This document shows positions 34,333 through 42,927 of a stretch of DNA of 64,000 nt, piece by piece. The translations under genes and the position numbers were made by a program. The notes under the pieces were generated by a model that saw nothing but the letters and a program-made list of their open reading frames with translations, was not told the DNA's origin and did not search any database. Each line of letters opens with the position of its first letter. Within the stretch, counting starts at the first letter, position 1. This DNA is from Kaistella pullorum (GTDB taxonomy: Bacteria > Bacteroidota > Bacteroidia > Flavobacteriales > Weeksellaceae), in the NCBI RefSeq assembly GCF_014837035.1, contig NZ_JACSPS010000004.1, positions 62,001-126,000 of the forward strand. The letters are read 5' to 3'.

Positions 34333-36093
34333 ATGAATTCCAGAATTGCGCTTTCTTTTATTTTAATGTTTTTAATGACATTCGGAGCTGCACAGCAGAA
34401 AACCTATTGCAACCCGATCAACATCGATTACGGCTACACACCTTTTGACGTATTTTCAAAACAGGGGAAACACCGCGCTACAGCGGATCCTGTAATCGTG
34501 AATTTTAAGAAAAAACTCTATCTGTTTTCCACTAATCAGGAAGGTTACTGGCACAGCGATAATATGCTCGACTGGAAATTTGTATCGCGGAAGTTCCTGC
34601 GCGACGATAAATATATCCACGACCTGAACGCGCCCGCGGCCTGGGCAATGAAGGATACGCTTTACGTTTACGGCTCTACCTGGGAATCAGATTTTCCGAT
34701 ATGGAAATCAACAGATCCGGTCAACAACAAATGGGAAATTGCGGTAGATACGCTGAAAGTGGGCGCCTGGGACCCGGCTTTTCATTATGATGAAGACACC
34801 AATAAACTGTTTCTTTACTGGGGTTCGAGCAATGAGTGGCCACTGCTTGGCACAGAAGTCAAGATGAAAACCCTGCAGTCTGAAGGATTCGTAAAGCCTA
34901 TTATAAAGCTGAAACCAGAAGATCACGGATGGGAAAGATTTGGCGAATACAATGACAATGTTTTCCTGCAACCTTTTGTGGAAGGCGCCTGGGTAACAAA
35001 ACACAACGGTAAATATTACATGCAGTACGGCGCGCCCGCCACCGAATTCAGCGGGTATGCAGACGGAGTTTACGTATCTAAAAATCCGCTTGAAGGTTAC
35101 GAATACCAGCAGCACAATCCGTTCTCCTATAAACCCGGCGGTTTTGCACGCGGTGCGGGCCACGGCGCGACTTTTCAGGATAACTTCGGCAACTACTGGC
35201 ATGTTTCTACCATTTTCATTTCAACAAAAAACAACTTTGAACGCAGGCTCGGTATCTGGCCGGCCGGTTTTGATAAAGATGACGTGATGTACGCAAACAC
35301 CGCGTACGGCGACTACCCTACATTGCTGCCGCAGTACGCGCAGGGCAAAGATTTTACGAAAGGTCTATTTCCGGGCTGGATGTTACTGAACTACAATAAA
35401 CCCGTTCAGGTTTCATCAACACTTGGCGGATATTTACCCAATTATGCCGTGGATGAAGACATCAAAACGTACTGGTCAGCCAAATCTGCGGGCGCAAATG
35501 AATGGTTCCTAACCGATCTGGGTGAAATCTCAACCATTAATGCGATCCAAATCAATTACGCAGATCAGGATGCAGAATTTAAAGGTAAAACACTTGGCAA
35601 AATGCATCAGTACCGTGTTTTGAGTTCTGATGACGGCAAAAAATGGAAGGTTTTAATCGATAAAAGTAAAAACACCACCGACGTTCCGCATGATTATATC
35701 GAACTTGAAAAACCAGCCAAAGCGCGCTACTTGAAAATGGAAAACGTGAAGATGCCTACCGGCAAATTTGCACTCAGTGGATTTCGGGTGTTCGGTAAAG
35801 GCGGTGGTGAAAAGCCGGGTAAGGTTGAAAACTTTGTTCCCTTACGCGCAGATCCGAAAAAATTTGGAGAACGCCGCAGCATCTGGATGAAATGGCAGCA
35901 AAACCCAGATGCGGACGGATACGTAATTTACTTCGGAAAAACACCCGATAAACTCTACGGAAGCATTATGGTTAATGGCAAAAACGAGTATTTCTTCACC
36001 GGCGCAGACCGCACGGATGCATACTATTTCCAAATCGAAGCATTTAACAATAATGGAATCTCGGAGCGTTCAGAAATTTTTAAATCTGAATAA
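34333..36093 (+). CDS. Glycoside hydrolase family 43 enzyme with discoidin-like domain
   Basis: 586 residues with a signal peptide (ends FGAAQ). The GH43 five-blade propeller (about 25-340) has the usual acidic triad: Asp52 in ADPVIV, Asp147 in WDPAF and Glu217 in VEGAW. An F5/8 type C (discoidin-like) sugar-binding domain covers about 355-500 (YWSAKSAGANEWFLTDLGEI), and an FnIII-like domain (PDADGYVIYFG) ends the protein. GH43 enzymes act on arabinan, xylan or galactan side chains. The substrate is not clear, and there is no SusCD pair beside it. A bidirectional terminator follows. Confidence 0.88.
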   Translation: MNSRIALSFILMFLMTFGAAQQKTYCNPINIDYGYTPFDVFSKQGKHRATADPVIVNFKKKLYLFSTNQEGYWHSDNMLDWKFVSRKFLRDDKYIHDLNAPAAWAMKDTLYVYGSTWESDFPIWKSTDPVNNKWEIAVDTLKVGAWDPAFHYDEDTNKLFLYWGSSNEWPLLGTEVKMKTLQSEGFVKPIIKLKPEDHGWERFGEYNDNVFLQPFVEGAWVTKHNGKYYMQYGAPATEFSGYADGVYVSKNPLEGYEYQQHNPFSYKPGGFARGAGHGATFQDNFGNYWHVSTIFISTKNNFERRLGIWPAGFDKDDVMYANTAYGDYPTLLPQYAQGKDFTKGLFPGWMLLNYNKPVQVSSTLGGYLPNYAVDEDIKTYWSAKSAGANEWFLTDLGEISTINAIQINYADQDAEFKGKTLGKMHQYRVLSSDDGKKWKVLIDKSKNTTDVPHDYIELEKPAKARYLKMENVKMPTGKFALSGFRVFGKGGGEKPGKVENFVPLRADPKKFGERRSIWMKWQQNPDADGYVIYFGKTPDKLYGSIMVNGKNEYFFTGADRTDAYYFQIEAFNNNGISERSEIFKSE

Positions 36094-36100
36094 CCTGTCA

Positions 36101-36144
36101 CAAAAAAGCGGGCAGTAAATATAAATACTGCCCGCGTCTTTTAA
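36101..36144 (+). terminator. Bidirectional terminator between GH43 and rarA
   Basis: GCGGGCAGTA pairs perfectly with TACTGCCCGC around 8 bases, with T-rich tails on both strands. Confidence 0.88.
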
Positions 36145-37418
36145 TATTTTCCTTTCCACTTTTTGGCCAACTCGTCGCGGATCTTATTCTCTGTAGAATT
36201 GTTACCGGGCGAATAGAAAGCCGTACCTGCAATTTCATCCGGAAGAAACTCCAGATTTACGAAGTTTCCTTCGTGAGAATGCGCGTATGCGTAATCTTTG
36301 CCATAATCCATATCCTTCATCAGTTTCGTTGGGGCGTTGCGGAGATGCAAAGGAACGGGAAGATTACCGGTCTTTTTCACGAAAGCCATCGCTTCATTTA
36401 TTGCGGTGTAAGTGGAGTTAGATTTGGGCGAAACAGCAAGGTAAACCGCCGTCTGACTCAAAATAATCCTCGATTCCGGGTTTCCGATTACATTTACCGC
36501 CTGAAAACAACTGTTTGCAACGGCCAACGCGTTCGGGTTTGCAAGTCCGATGTCTTCGGATGCCAGGATCAACATCCGCCGCGCGATGAATTTGATGTCT
36601 TCGCCACCGGCCAGCATTCTTGCGAGCCAGTAAACTGCCGCGTTCGGGTCAGAGCCGCGCATAGATTTGATAAAGGCCGAGATGATATCGTAGTGCTGCT
36701 CGCCGTTTTTGTCGTACAAAGCCATATTTTCCTGTAAGACTTCGAGAACTTTGGCGTTGGTAATGGCTGTATTTTTTAAACTTTTAAAATTATTAAGTAC
36801 ATTTTCCACCGCATTGATCAGTTTGCGTGCATCACCGCCGGAGTACTGAATGAACGCTTCTTTTTCCGTTATCTTAAAATCGGTGCCGTGGATAGAATTG
36901 TAATTATTAAGGGAAAGTTCTGTAAGTTCTTCCAGTTTTTCAAAACTTAAAGCCTTTAAAACATAGACCTGCGAACGGGATAAAAGTGCCGAAACCACTT
37001 CGAAACTAGGATTCTCGGTTGTGGCGCCGATCAATACGATCCAACCTTTTTCCACTGCGTGAAGTAGCGAATCCTGCTGCGACTTGTTGAACCGGTGAAT
37101 CTCATCAATGAATAGAATCGGCGATTTTCCCGAAAATAAGTTCTGCTGTTTTGCCGTATCGATCACTTCGCGCACATCTTTGACCCCACTGGACACGGCG
37201 GAAAGCTTGAAAAACTTCCGTCCGCTCTGCTCTGAGATGATTTCCGCTAAAGTTGTCTTTCCCGTGCCCGGTGGACCCCAAAAAATGAGCGAAGTAAGCG
37301 TATCATTCTCAAGCATCTTTCGCACGGTGCCGTTTTTTCCGGTTAAATGCTCCTGACCGAGAACTTCATCTAAAGTCTTCGGCCTCATCTGTTCGGCAAG
37401 CGGAATGTTTGAATTCAA
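36141..37418 (-). CDS. rarA: Replication-associated recombination protein RarA (MgsA)
   Basis: 425 residues from the chosen TTG. An AAA+ clamp-loader-like ATPase that acts at stalled forks. Motifs: Walker [13 protein letters not shown] (about 48-59), Walker [17 protein letters not shown] (near 98-113), sensor [10 protein letters not shown], then the RarA-specific C-terminal part with [18 protein letters not shown] and [14 protein letters not shown]. The frame is open for 17 more codons to another TTG, but those residues are not family-like, and [15 protein letters not shown] is the usual N-terminus. Start certainty is moderate; identity is firm. Divergent from yidD. Confidence 0.93.
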   Translation of the reverse strand: MNSNIPLAEQMRPKTLDEVLGQEHLTGKNGTVRKMLENDTLTSLIFWGPPGTGKTTLAEIISEQSGRKFFKLSAVSSGVKDVREVIDTAKQQNLFSGKSPILFIDEIHRFNKSQQDSLLHAVEKGWIVLIGATTENPSFEVVSALLSRSQVYVLKALSFEKLEELTELSLNNYNSIHGTDFKITEKEAFIQYSGGDARKLINAVENVLNNFKSLKNTAITNAKVLEVLQENMALYDKNGEQHYDIISAFIKSMRGSDPNAAVYWLARMLAGGEDIKFIARRMLILASEDIGLANPNALAVANSCFQAVNVIGNPESRIILSQTAVYLAVSPKSNSTYTAINEAMAFVKKTGNLPVPLHLRNAPTKLMKDMDYGKDYAYAHSHEGNFVNLEFLPDEIAGTAFYSPGNNSTENKIRDELAKKWKGKY

Positions 37419-37496
37419 AATAAATTTCGGGATTTTAAAGGTAAAGGCGTGGCGCAACTTTCGGCCCAAACTGCAAACAAAATTAAACTATTTAAG

Positions 37497-37504
37497 TACT
37501 TTTG
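37497..37504 (+). promoter_or_regulatory. -7 element of yidD-lgt
   Basis: TACTTTTG, exact match, ends seven bases before the yidD ATG, so the leader would be only a few bases. Confidence 0.6.
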
Positions 37505-37511
37505 CAAGGCA

Positions 37512-37745
37512 ATGCTGAATAAAATCGTTACACTTCCGCTGGTTTTACTTATCAAATTTTACCAGTGGTTCCTGTCTCCACTTTTACCAAAAAACTGCCG
37601 CTATGAGCCCACCTGTTCGCATTATATGCTCGATGCATTGCGCATACACGGCCCGATAAAAGGATTTTGGCTCGGCGCGAAGCGTATTGCACGCTGCCAT
37701 CCGTGGGGAGGCGAAGGTTACGATCCGGTGCCACCAAAAAATTAA
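37512..37745 (+). CDS. yidD: Membrane protein insertion efficiency factor YidD
   Basis: 77 residues, family size about 70-85. Diagnostic motifs are [23 protein letters not shown] in part (Cys pair), [20 protein letters not shown] in part, and [17 protein letters not shown]. YidD helps YidC insert proteins in the inner membrane and binds through an amphipathic helix. An upstream in-frame start at 37449 precedes the promoter and was rejected. lgt follows 30 bases downstream and is likely co-transcribed. Confidence 0.95.
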   Translation: MLNKIVTLPLVLLIKFYQWFLSPLLPKNCRYEPTCSHYMLDALRIHGPIKGFWLGAKRIARCHPWGGEGYDPVPPKN

Positions 37746-37775
37746 ATTAAATAAACATTAAAAAGTACATAATCA

Positions 37776-38648
37776 ATGATGCTCACATTTTTATACACTA
37801 CCTGGGACCCCGAGACGGGCATTAATTTAGGACCGTTCACGCTGCATTATTACAGCCTCATGTTTGTGCTGGCATTCGGTCTGGGTTATGTGATAATGTC
37901 AAAAATCTACAAAATTGACAATGTCAACCTTAAATATGTGGAGCCACTTTTCACGTGGACACTGGTTGGAACTATTCTGGGTGCCAGATTAGGGCATGTT
38001 ATTTTTTATCAGCCAGAATTGTTTAAAGAAGATTTTTGGTCAGTTTTTTTACCTATTCAAACCAAACCTGAACTTAAATTTACAGGATTTGCGGGACTTG
38101 CGAGCCACGGAGCCACCATCGCATTGATCTTCACAACATTATATTACGCTTACAAAGTAATCAGGAAAAATCCGTTCTGGGTGTATGACAGAATAGGGAT
38201 TGTAGTTGCTTTAGGAGGTGCTTTCGTAAGGATCGGAAACTTTTTTAATTCTGAAATCATCGGAAAACCTGCGCCGGAAGGATCTGCGTTTGCCATCCTC
38301 TTCCCGCAGCAAAGTTCCGAATATGGAGCGATCGTACCGCGTTACCCAACACAGCTTTTCGAGGCTACCGGCTATTTCTTACTTTTTATACTGCTTTGGG
38401 TTCTATACAGATACACAAAGAGGAAATATCAGCAAGGCTGGCTTTTCGGGCTCTTCTTCATTATCCTGTGGGCAGTACGTTTCTTCGTGGAGTTCCTGAA
38501 AGAGCCGCAGGGCGATGAATTCATTCAATTTGCCGGTCTGAATACGGGACAGATACTTTCGTTGCCATTCATGTTAGCCGGATTCTTCATTATGTGGTAT
38601 TCTAAAAACAACCGCATTACCGAAGCGGAGAACGAAAAACCGGAATAG
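37776..38648 (+). CDS. lgt: Prolipoprotein diacylglyceryl transferase
   Basis: 290 residues with about seven hydrophobic segments. It moves diacylglycerol from phosphatidylglycerol to the lipobox Cys of prolipoproteins, the first step of lipoprotein maturation in the inner membrane. Motifs: HYYSLMF near residue 28 (conserved His/Tyr), GARLGHVIFYQP near 70, and the Lgt signature, here VRIGNFFNSEIIG (about 152-164), where the leading Gly of GRIGNF is Val. A YPTQLFEA motif (near 195) is present. It will serve the several lipoproteins seen here, including SusD/E/F. Two ATG codons lie in tandem at the start. Confidence 0.95.
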   Translation: MMLTFLYTTWDPETGINLGPFTLHYYSLMFVLAFGLGYVIMSKIYKIDNVNLKYVEPLFTWTLVGTILGARLGHVIFYQPELFKEDFWSVFLPIQTKPELKFTGFAGLASHGATIALIFTTLYYAYKVIRKNPFWVYDRIGIVVALGGAFVRIGNFFNSEIIGKPAPEGSAFAILFPQQSSEYGAIVPRYPTQLFEATGYFLLFILLWVLYRYTKRKYQQGWLFGLFFIILWAVRFFVEFLKEPQGDEFIQFAGLNTGQILSLPFMLAGFFIMWYSKNNRITEAENEKPE

Positions 38649-38660
38649 TGCAGGAATCAT

Positions 38661-40178
38661 TTAGTGAATTTGCCCTTTCTTTTCACTTAAACATTTAAAT
38701 ACCGAACCTAGTTCTGAGATTAAGTCTGTAGGCAGCATGGCCTCCACAGATGATTTTTGCATAGCAAAATCACCGGCTTTGCCATGCAGCCAGACACCAA
38801 AGATTGCCGCCTGAGCCGGCTCATATTTTTGTGCGAGCAACGACGTTATAATTCCGAGTAATACATCGCCGCTACCGCCCTTTGCCATTCCTGCGTTTCC
38901 AGTGGTATTATAATAAACTGAACCATCAGGCAAACAAATTTGGGTGAAATGATCCTTTAAGACAATAGTGACACCGAGTTCTGCCGCCATTTTTTGGGCT
39001 AAATCTACCCTTTCATAAGAATTTGCAGTGGAGCCAAACAGCCTTTCGAATTCTTTCGGATGCGGTGTGAGTATTGAATCTTTTGGAATCATTTTTAAGG
39101 AATCCGGGTTTGATGCGATGATATTTAATGCATCTGCGTCTATAACCATTGGTTGGGTGCAATCCTGCAAAAACTTCAGGAAAGCTTTGGCTGTGTCGGG
39201 ATTCGTACCCAGTCCTGGACCAACTCCTACACTTTCATTCTCATTTATCAGGAAAGCCGTCGCATATTGGTCACCATTAAGCTCAAACATTGCTTCGGGA
39301 CAGGAGGTCTGCAGAATCTCATTCCCGCATTCCGGTGCTTCAATCACAGTCAAGCCGCTTCCGCAATGTACCGCGGCCTTCACAGCGAGAACTGCGGCAC
39401 CCATCTTTCCATAGCTTCCGGCGATAATTCTGGTTTTACCCAGCTTTCCTTTATGTGTAAATGGTGACCGTGGTTTATACAGCTGAAATATCACCGCATC
39501 ATCCGTCACGAAACGGTTAGAAGGCTCGGACTCGACAAAATTTTTGTGTAAACCGATATCAAGGATGTGGACATTTCCGCAGAAAGCGCCGGTCTCAGGA
39601 TGCAGGAAAGATTGCTTCCAAAACTGAAAACTCAGCGTATCGTGCGCCGTGAAAACCGTGGCATTTTCCTTAATCAATCGGTCTGCAAACAGGCCAGACG
39701 GAACATCGATTGATATTCGGCGGAACGGGAGTTCATTTAAAAAATTAATTAACTCGGCATATTTCCCATCAATTTCACGGTTCAAGCCGGTACCAAAAAG
39801 CGCGTCGACCAGTACTGAATTTGCCTCAAAATCTAATTCGACTGCGTCTTCCAACTGATGAACCGCGATCTCGGGATGCTCCGCGAGCCGCTGAAAATTG
39901 ACGGAACGGGCCTCAGACGCTTGTTCATTACTTTCACCAACGAAAACGTGGGTTGATAAACCGTTGTGACAAAGAAGACGCGCAAGTGCAAGTCCATCGC
40001 CGCCGTTGTTTCCGGACCCACAGAAGATGTAAAAAACAGTTTCCCTCGGAATCTCGTCCTCCAGCCATTTTGCGCACGCCTCAGCGGCGCGTTCCATTAA
40101 TTTAAGTTCGGTCACAGGTTCATGCGCAATAGTATAGGCATCTGCCTTCCGGATTTGGGAGGAGTTAAAAATTTTCAT
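38661..40178 (-). CDS. nnr: Bifunctional NAD(P)H-hydrate epimerase / ADP-dependent dehydratase
   Basis: 505 residues. It repairs damaged NADH and NADPH hydrates. The N-terminal YjeF_N epimerase (about 1-215) has GSGNNGGDGLALARLL near residue 53. The C-terminal ribokinase-like dehydratase (about 225-505) has KGKLGKTRIIAGSYGKMGAA near 237, VGPGLGTNPDT, DADALNIIA, LTPHPKEFERL and the nucleotide motif NAGMAKGGSGDVLLGIITSL. Full length with both halves. It converges with lgt (12 bases between stops). Confidence 0.95.
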   Translation of the reverse strand: MKIFNSSQIRKADAYTIAHEPVTELKLMERAAEACAKWLEDEIPRETVFYIFCGSGNNGGDGLALARLLCHNGLSTHVFVGESNEQASEARSVNFQRLAEHPEIAVHQLEDAVELDFEANSVLVDALFGTGLNREIDGKYAELINFLNELPFRRISIDVPSGLFADRLIKENATVFTAHDTLSFQFWKQSFLHPETGAFCGNVHILDIGLHKNFVESEPSNRFVTDDAVIFQLYKPRSPFTHKGKLGKTRIIAGSYGKMGAAVLAVKAAVHCGSGLTVIEAPECGNEILQTSCPEAMFELNGDQYATAFLINENESVGVGPGLGTNPDTAKAFLKFLQDCTQPMVIDADALNIIASNPDSLKMIPKDSILTPHPKEFERLFGSTANSYERVDLAQKMAAELGVTIVLKDHFTQICLPDGSVYYNTTGNAGMAKGGSGDVLLGIITSLLAQKYEPAQAAIFGVWLHGKAGDFAMQKSSVEAMLPTDLISELGSVFKCLSEKKGQIH

Positions 40179-40195
40179 CAGTTGTTAGTTTAAAA

Positions 40196-40203
40196 TAAAA
40201 GTA
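40196..40203 (-). promoter_or_regulatory. Possible -7 element of nnr
   Basis: TACTTTTA on the minus strand, one mismatch to TAnnTTTG, 17 bases before the ATG. Confidence 0.35.
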
Positions 40204-40240
40204 TAAAAATATTAGACGTGCGACAATTTTAATATGATTA

Positions 40241-40248
40241 TATTTTTG
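40241..40248 (+). promoter_or_regulatory. -7 element of mscL
   Basis: TATTTTTG, exact match, 45 bases before the ATG. Confidence 0.45.
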
Positions 40249-40293
40249 TGACGCAATATTTTGTTACATTTATAGGACTAAAAAACTAAGATT

Positions 40294-40686
40294 ATGAAAT
40301 TTATCCAGGAGTTTAAGACCTTTGCTTTTAAAGGTAATGTGATTGATCTGGCGGTGGGTGTGATCATTGGCGCAGCATTTGGCAAAATTGTTTCTTCACT
40401 GGTAGAAGATGTCATCACCCCGCTGCTGCTGAATCCCGCTTTGGATGCAGTAGGTGCTAAAAACATCGCGCAACTCAGTTGGCACGGCGTAACTTACGGA
40501 AATTTCCTGTCTGCAGTCATTAGCTTTTTATGTATCGCACTCGTACTTTTCTGGTTGATTAAAATTGCCAACAAAGTGGTGAAACCGGCCGAAACAGATG
40601 AGGAAGTGGCAACAACAATTACAAAAGATCAGGAATTGCTCATGGAGATCCGCGACCTCTTGAGAAACAGAAATTCCGGTTTGTAA
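40294..40686 (+). CDS. mscL: Large-conductance mechanosensitive channel
   Basis: 130 residues. The N-terminus FIQEFKTFAFKGNVIDLAVG and the next VIIGAAFGKIVSSLVEDVI are the MscL amphipathic helix and first membrane helix. The second helix is FLCIALVLFWLIKIANKV (about 78-95), followed by the C-terminal cytoplasmic helix ELLMEIRDLL. It opens under membrane tension and releases solutes in osmotic downshock. A hairpin terminator shared with the converging dehydrogenase follows. Confidence 0.96.
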   Translation: MKFIQEFKTFAFKGNVIDLAVGVIIGAAFGKIVSSLVEDVITPLLLNPALDAVGAKNIAQLSWHGVTYGNFLSAVISFLCIALVLFWLIKIANKVVKPAETDEEVATTITKDQELLMEIRDLLRNRNSGL

Positions 40687-40706
40687 TATTTAAAAAATGA
40701 AAAGAT

Positions 40707-40739
40707 AAGCCCACTCCTGACCGGAATGGGCTTTTATTT
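40707..40739 (+). terminator. Terminator between mscL and the dehydrogenase
   Basis: AAGCCCA pairs with TGGGCTT with additional inner pairs, then TTATTTT. The reverse reading also has a T-rich tail. Confidence 0.75.
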
Positions 40740-41698
40740 TACTGTATCTGTAGGATGCTGCAAATCTGGGCAGCGAGTGACAGACCTATCCTGTCCTGCG
40801 CCTCGAGCGTAGAGGCACCGGTGTGTGGCGTAAGTGATATTTTAGGATGACTTAAGATATTCTTTGCCGGCACAGGTTCATTGGCGAACACATCGAGTCC
40901 TGCAAATGAAATTTTTCCCGCATCCAGCGCGGAAACTAAAGCTTCTTCATCAATCACACCACCCCGCGAGCAATTGATAATCGCTGCGCCGTCTTTCATC
41001 AGCGCAATTTCACGTTCACCAATCACGTAACCATTTTCCTGTGAAGGAACGTGAAGCGTGATAAAATCTGCGTGCTGCAGTACACCGTCAAGCGGCTCTG
41101 TTTCGATATCTACATTGATAAACTGGTTGTTGTAAAAAGTAAGCTTAATGCTTGCGCGGCCTACATTACTGTCCGCAGCGATCACGCGCATTCCCAAACC
41201 TAAAGCGATTTTCGCAACCTCCTGACCAATTCTTCCCATGCCGATGATTCCAATTGTCTTACCGCGAAGTTCGATACCGCGTTCATAAGATTTCTTAAGC
41301 TGGCTAAAATTGGTGTCGCCAACAAGCGGCATTTTTCGGTTAGAATCATGCAAAAATCGAACGCCCGAAAACAAATGAGCAAAAACAAGTTCGGCAACAG
41401 ATTCCGAAGAAGCTGCTGGCGTGTTGATCACGTGAATATTTTTGGAGCGCGCGTAATCTACATCAATATTATCCATACCCACACCGCCACGTCCGATGAT
41501 TTCTAAAGTAGGACACGCGTCAATGAGTTCTTTGCGCACCTTCGTTGCACTGCGCACCAACAGAGTACGGATTCGGTGTTCATTGATGAAATCTGCAAGG
41601 AATTCCTGTGGAACGTTGGTTGTAATTACTTCAAATCCTTTTTGAGTAAGCGCCTCAACGCCAGAACGGTCTAATCCGTCGTTTGCTAATATCTTCAT
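40739..41698 (-). CDS. D-2-hydroxyacid dehydrogenase, likely D-3-phosphoglycerate dehydrogenase
   Basis: 319 residues without an ACT domain. The NAD-binding site is GIIGMGRIGQEVA (about 147-159). Substrate and catalytic residues are in LVRSATKVR near 47, NCSRGGVIDEEAL (Arg near 237), the Glu in VFANEPVP and the His in TPHTGAST. The GRGGVGMDNIDV stretch near 69-80 is typical of SerA. The likely role is the first step of serine synthesis. It lies 9 bases from a HAD-type phosphatase gene, perhaps in one transcript. Confidence 0.88.
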   Translation of the reverse strand: MKILANDGLDRSGVEALTQKGFEVITTNVPQEFLADFINEHRIRTLLVRSATKVRKELIDACPTLEIIGRGGVGMDNIDVDYARSKNIHVINTPAASSESVAELVFAHLFSGVRFLHDSNRKMPLVGDTNFSQLKKSYERGIELRGKTIGIIGMGRIGQEVAKIALGLGMRVIAADSNVGRASIKLTFYNNQFINVDIETEPLDGVLQHADFITLHVPSQENGYVIGEREIALMKDGAAIINCSRGGVIDEEALVSALDAGKISFAGLDVFANEPVPAKNILSHPKISLTPHTGASTLEAQDRIGLSLAAQICSILQIQ

Positions 41699-41707
41699 GC
41701 TTCTGCT

Positions 41708-42109
41708 TTAGTCTTTAAATACTTCAATTGTCACCTGCTTTTCAACCATATCCGTGAATTTTCCCTTGTAGCGTGTTGCCCTCACGAGATGATTATCTAT
41801 CCAGTGATAGTTGCCACCTCGCGGTTTCCCGCACAGAACGCTGTGGTATCTGAATCCGTGTTTATCGAGCCAATCTACCGTAATTTGCTTTAAATCTTCA
41901 GTTCTTGAAGTAAAGAAACAAATGATGTGACCCTGATCATACCAGCGGTTGATGGTTTCCAAAGCATCGGGATAAGGTTCACATGTCACCATGCGTTCAG
42001 GTTCTTCATTAGGAATATCGTCTGTAATGGTACCGTCAATATCAATCAGGTAATTCTTGATATGGCCTTTCAGCATTGGGCTTAGGTGATCTTTGTATTC
42101 TAACTCCAT
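41708..42109 (-). CDS. HAD-superfamily protein of unknown substrate
   Basis: 133 residues. The HAD motif I is YLIDIDGTITDD (nucleophile Asp near residue 22), followed by ERMVTCEPYPDALETI and motif II FFTSRTED (Ser/Thr). WIDNHLV near the end may give motif IV acidic residues. The family is highly conserved in flavobacteria, often named phosphoheptose isomerase in databases without support; HAD phosphatase chemistry fits what is visible. An exact TAATTTTG promoter lies 22 bases before this ATG and downstream of an earlier in-frame ATG, which settles the start. Confidence 0.8.
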   Translation of the reverse strand: MELEYKDHLSPMLKGHIKNYLIDIDGTITDDIPNEEPERMVTCEPYPDALETINRWYDQGHIICFFTSRTEDLKQITVDWLDKHGFRYHSVLCGKPRGGNYHWIDNHLVRATRYKGKFTDMVEKQVTIEVFKD

Positions 42110-42130
42110 CGGAAAATTTTTAGGAAGGGG

Positions 42131-42138
42131 CAAAATTA
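42131..42138 (-). promoter_or_regulatory. -7 element of the HAD gene
   Basis: TAATTTTG on the minus strand, exact match, 21 bases before the chosen ATG. Confidence 0.55.
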
Positions 42139-42236
42139 CAACATTTCGTTGGTTACCGGCAGTATTTCTTATTAACATGCTATGCACCAAGTGGTAAGAT
42201 TTGGTATTAAAATTTGAGCATCCGCTTTATAAACCT

Positions 42237-42244
42237 TAATTTTG
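42237..42244 (+). promoter_or_regulatory. -7 element of idi
   Basis: TAATTTTG, exact match, followed by TAAGG and the ATG, which leaves almost no leader. Confidence 0.6.
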
Positions 42245-42249
42245 TAAGG

Positions 42250-42759
42250 ATGGAAGAACAGGTAGTTTTAGTTTCCAGGAACGACGAAGTTTTAGGCGTG
42301 ATGGAAAAGATGCAGGCGCACCAAAACGGTATTTTGCACCGCGCGTTTTCGGTATTTTTGTTTAATGAGAATGGTGAAATGCTGTTACAGAAGAGAGCTG
42401 ACGGAAAATATCATTCGCCGGGTCAATGGACCAACGCTGTATGTTCTCATCCGCGGATCGACGAAACGTACGAAGAAGGCGCAAAACGCAGGTTACAGGA
42501 AGAACTTGGAATAGAAGCGGAACTTACAGAAAAATTCCATTTTACGTATAAAGCGGACGTCGGCCAGGACTTGTGGGAACATGAGCTGGACCATGTGTTC
42601 ACCGGAAAATATGATGGTGAAATAGATTTCAACAGTGAGGAAGTGTCTGAAATTCGGTACATCTCCATGGAAAATCTGGATGCTGAGATGGCGGCAAACC
42701 CGGAAAACTTCACGGAATGGTTCAAAATCATCCTGAACGAATATAAACATCACCTCTAA
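42250..42759 (+). CDS. idi: Isopentenyl-diphosphate delta-isomerase, type I
   Basis: 169 residues, Nudix fold. It interconverts IPP and DMAPP for isoprenoid synthesis (menaquinone, carotenoids). Marks: HRAFSVFLFNENGEMLLQKR (about 30-49), SPGQWTNAVCSHPR with the active Cys (67) and metal His, EGAKRRLQEELGIEAE (Nudix-like box) and the Glu-rich WEHELDHVF. The ATG immediately follows a perfect promoter element, so an earlier in-frame start is rejected. A degenerate dispersed repeat fills the gap to gcvT. Confidence 0.95.
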   Translation: MEEQVVLVSRNDEVLGVMEKMQAHQNGILHRAFSVFLFNENGEMLLQKRADGKYHSPGQWTNAVCSHPRIDETYEEGAKRRLQEELGIEAELTEKFHFTYKADVGQDLWEHELDHVFTGKYDGEIDFNSEEVSEIRYISMENLDAEMAANPENFTEWFKIILNEYKHHL

Positions 42760-42802
42760 ATCTCCACGAACGCCTGGGTGAGGGGAAAATGCCTGAACTT
42801 TT

Positions 42803-42885
42803 AGCCCGGATTGCAATGGCATCCCCCGGCGGCGCGCAAGCGGTGACTGGGATAAAATGGAAAGCCGGCGCAGACTTCAGGAGAT
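42803..42885 (+). repeat. Dispersed structured intergenic repeat, copy C (degenerate)
   Basis: Starts AGCCCGGATTGCAATGGCAT and continues CCCCCGGCGG, with AAAATGGAAAGCCGG in the right half. GATTGCAATGG is shared exactly with copy A. It lies between idi and gcvT in the same direction as both. No ORF is present. Confidence 0.55.
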
Positions 42886-42927
42886 GAAAAAAATTTCGGG
42901 CTCCAAAAAAATATAAAAATCTGAACA

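Noticed and set aside
37419-37469. 17-codon N-terminal extension of rarA
   Set aside because: Not family-like, and begins with TTG before a typical RarA start.
42760-42927. Glycine riboswitch upstream of gcvT
   Set aside because: The gap holds a dispersed repeat; I see no tandem aptamer cores.
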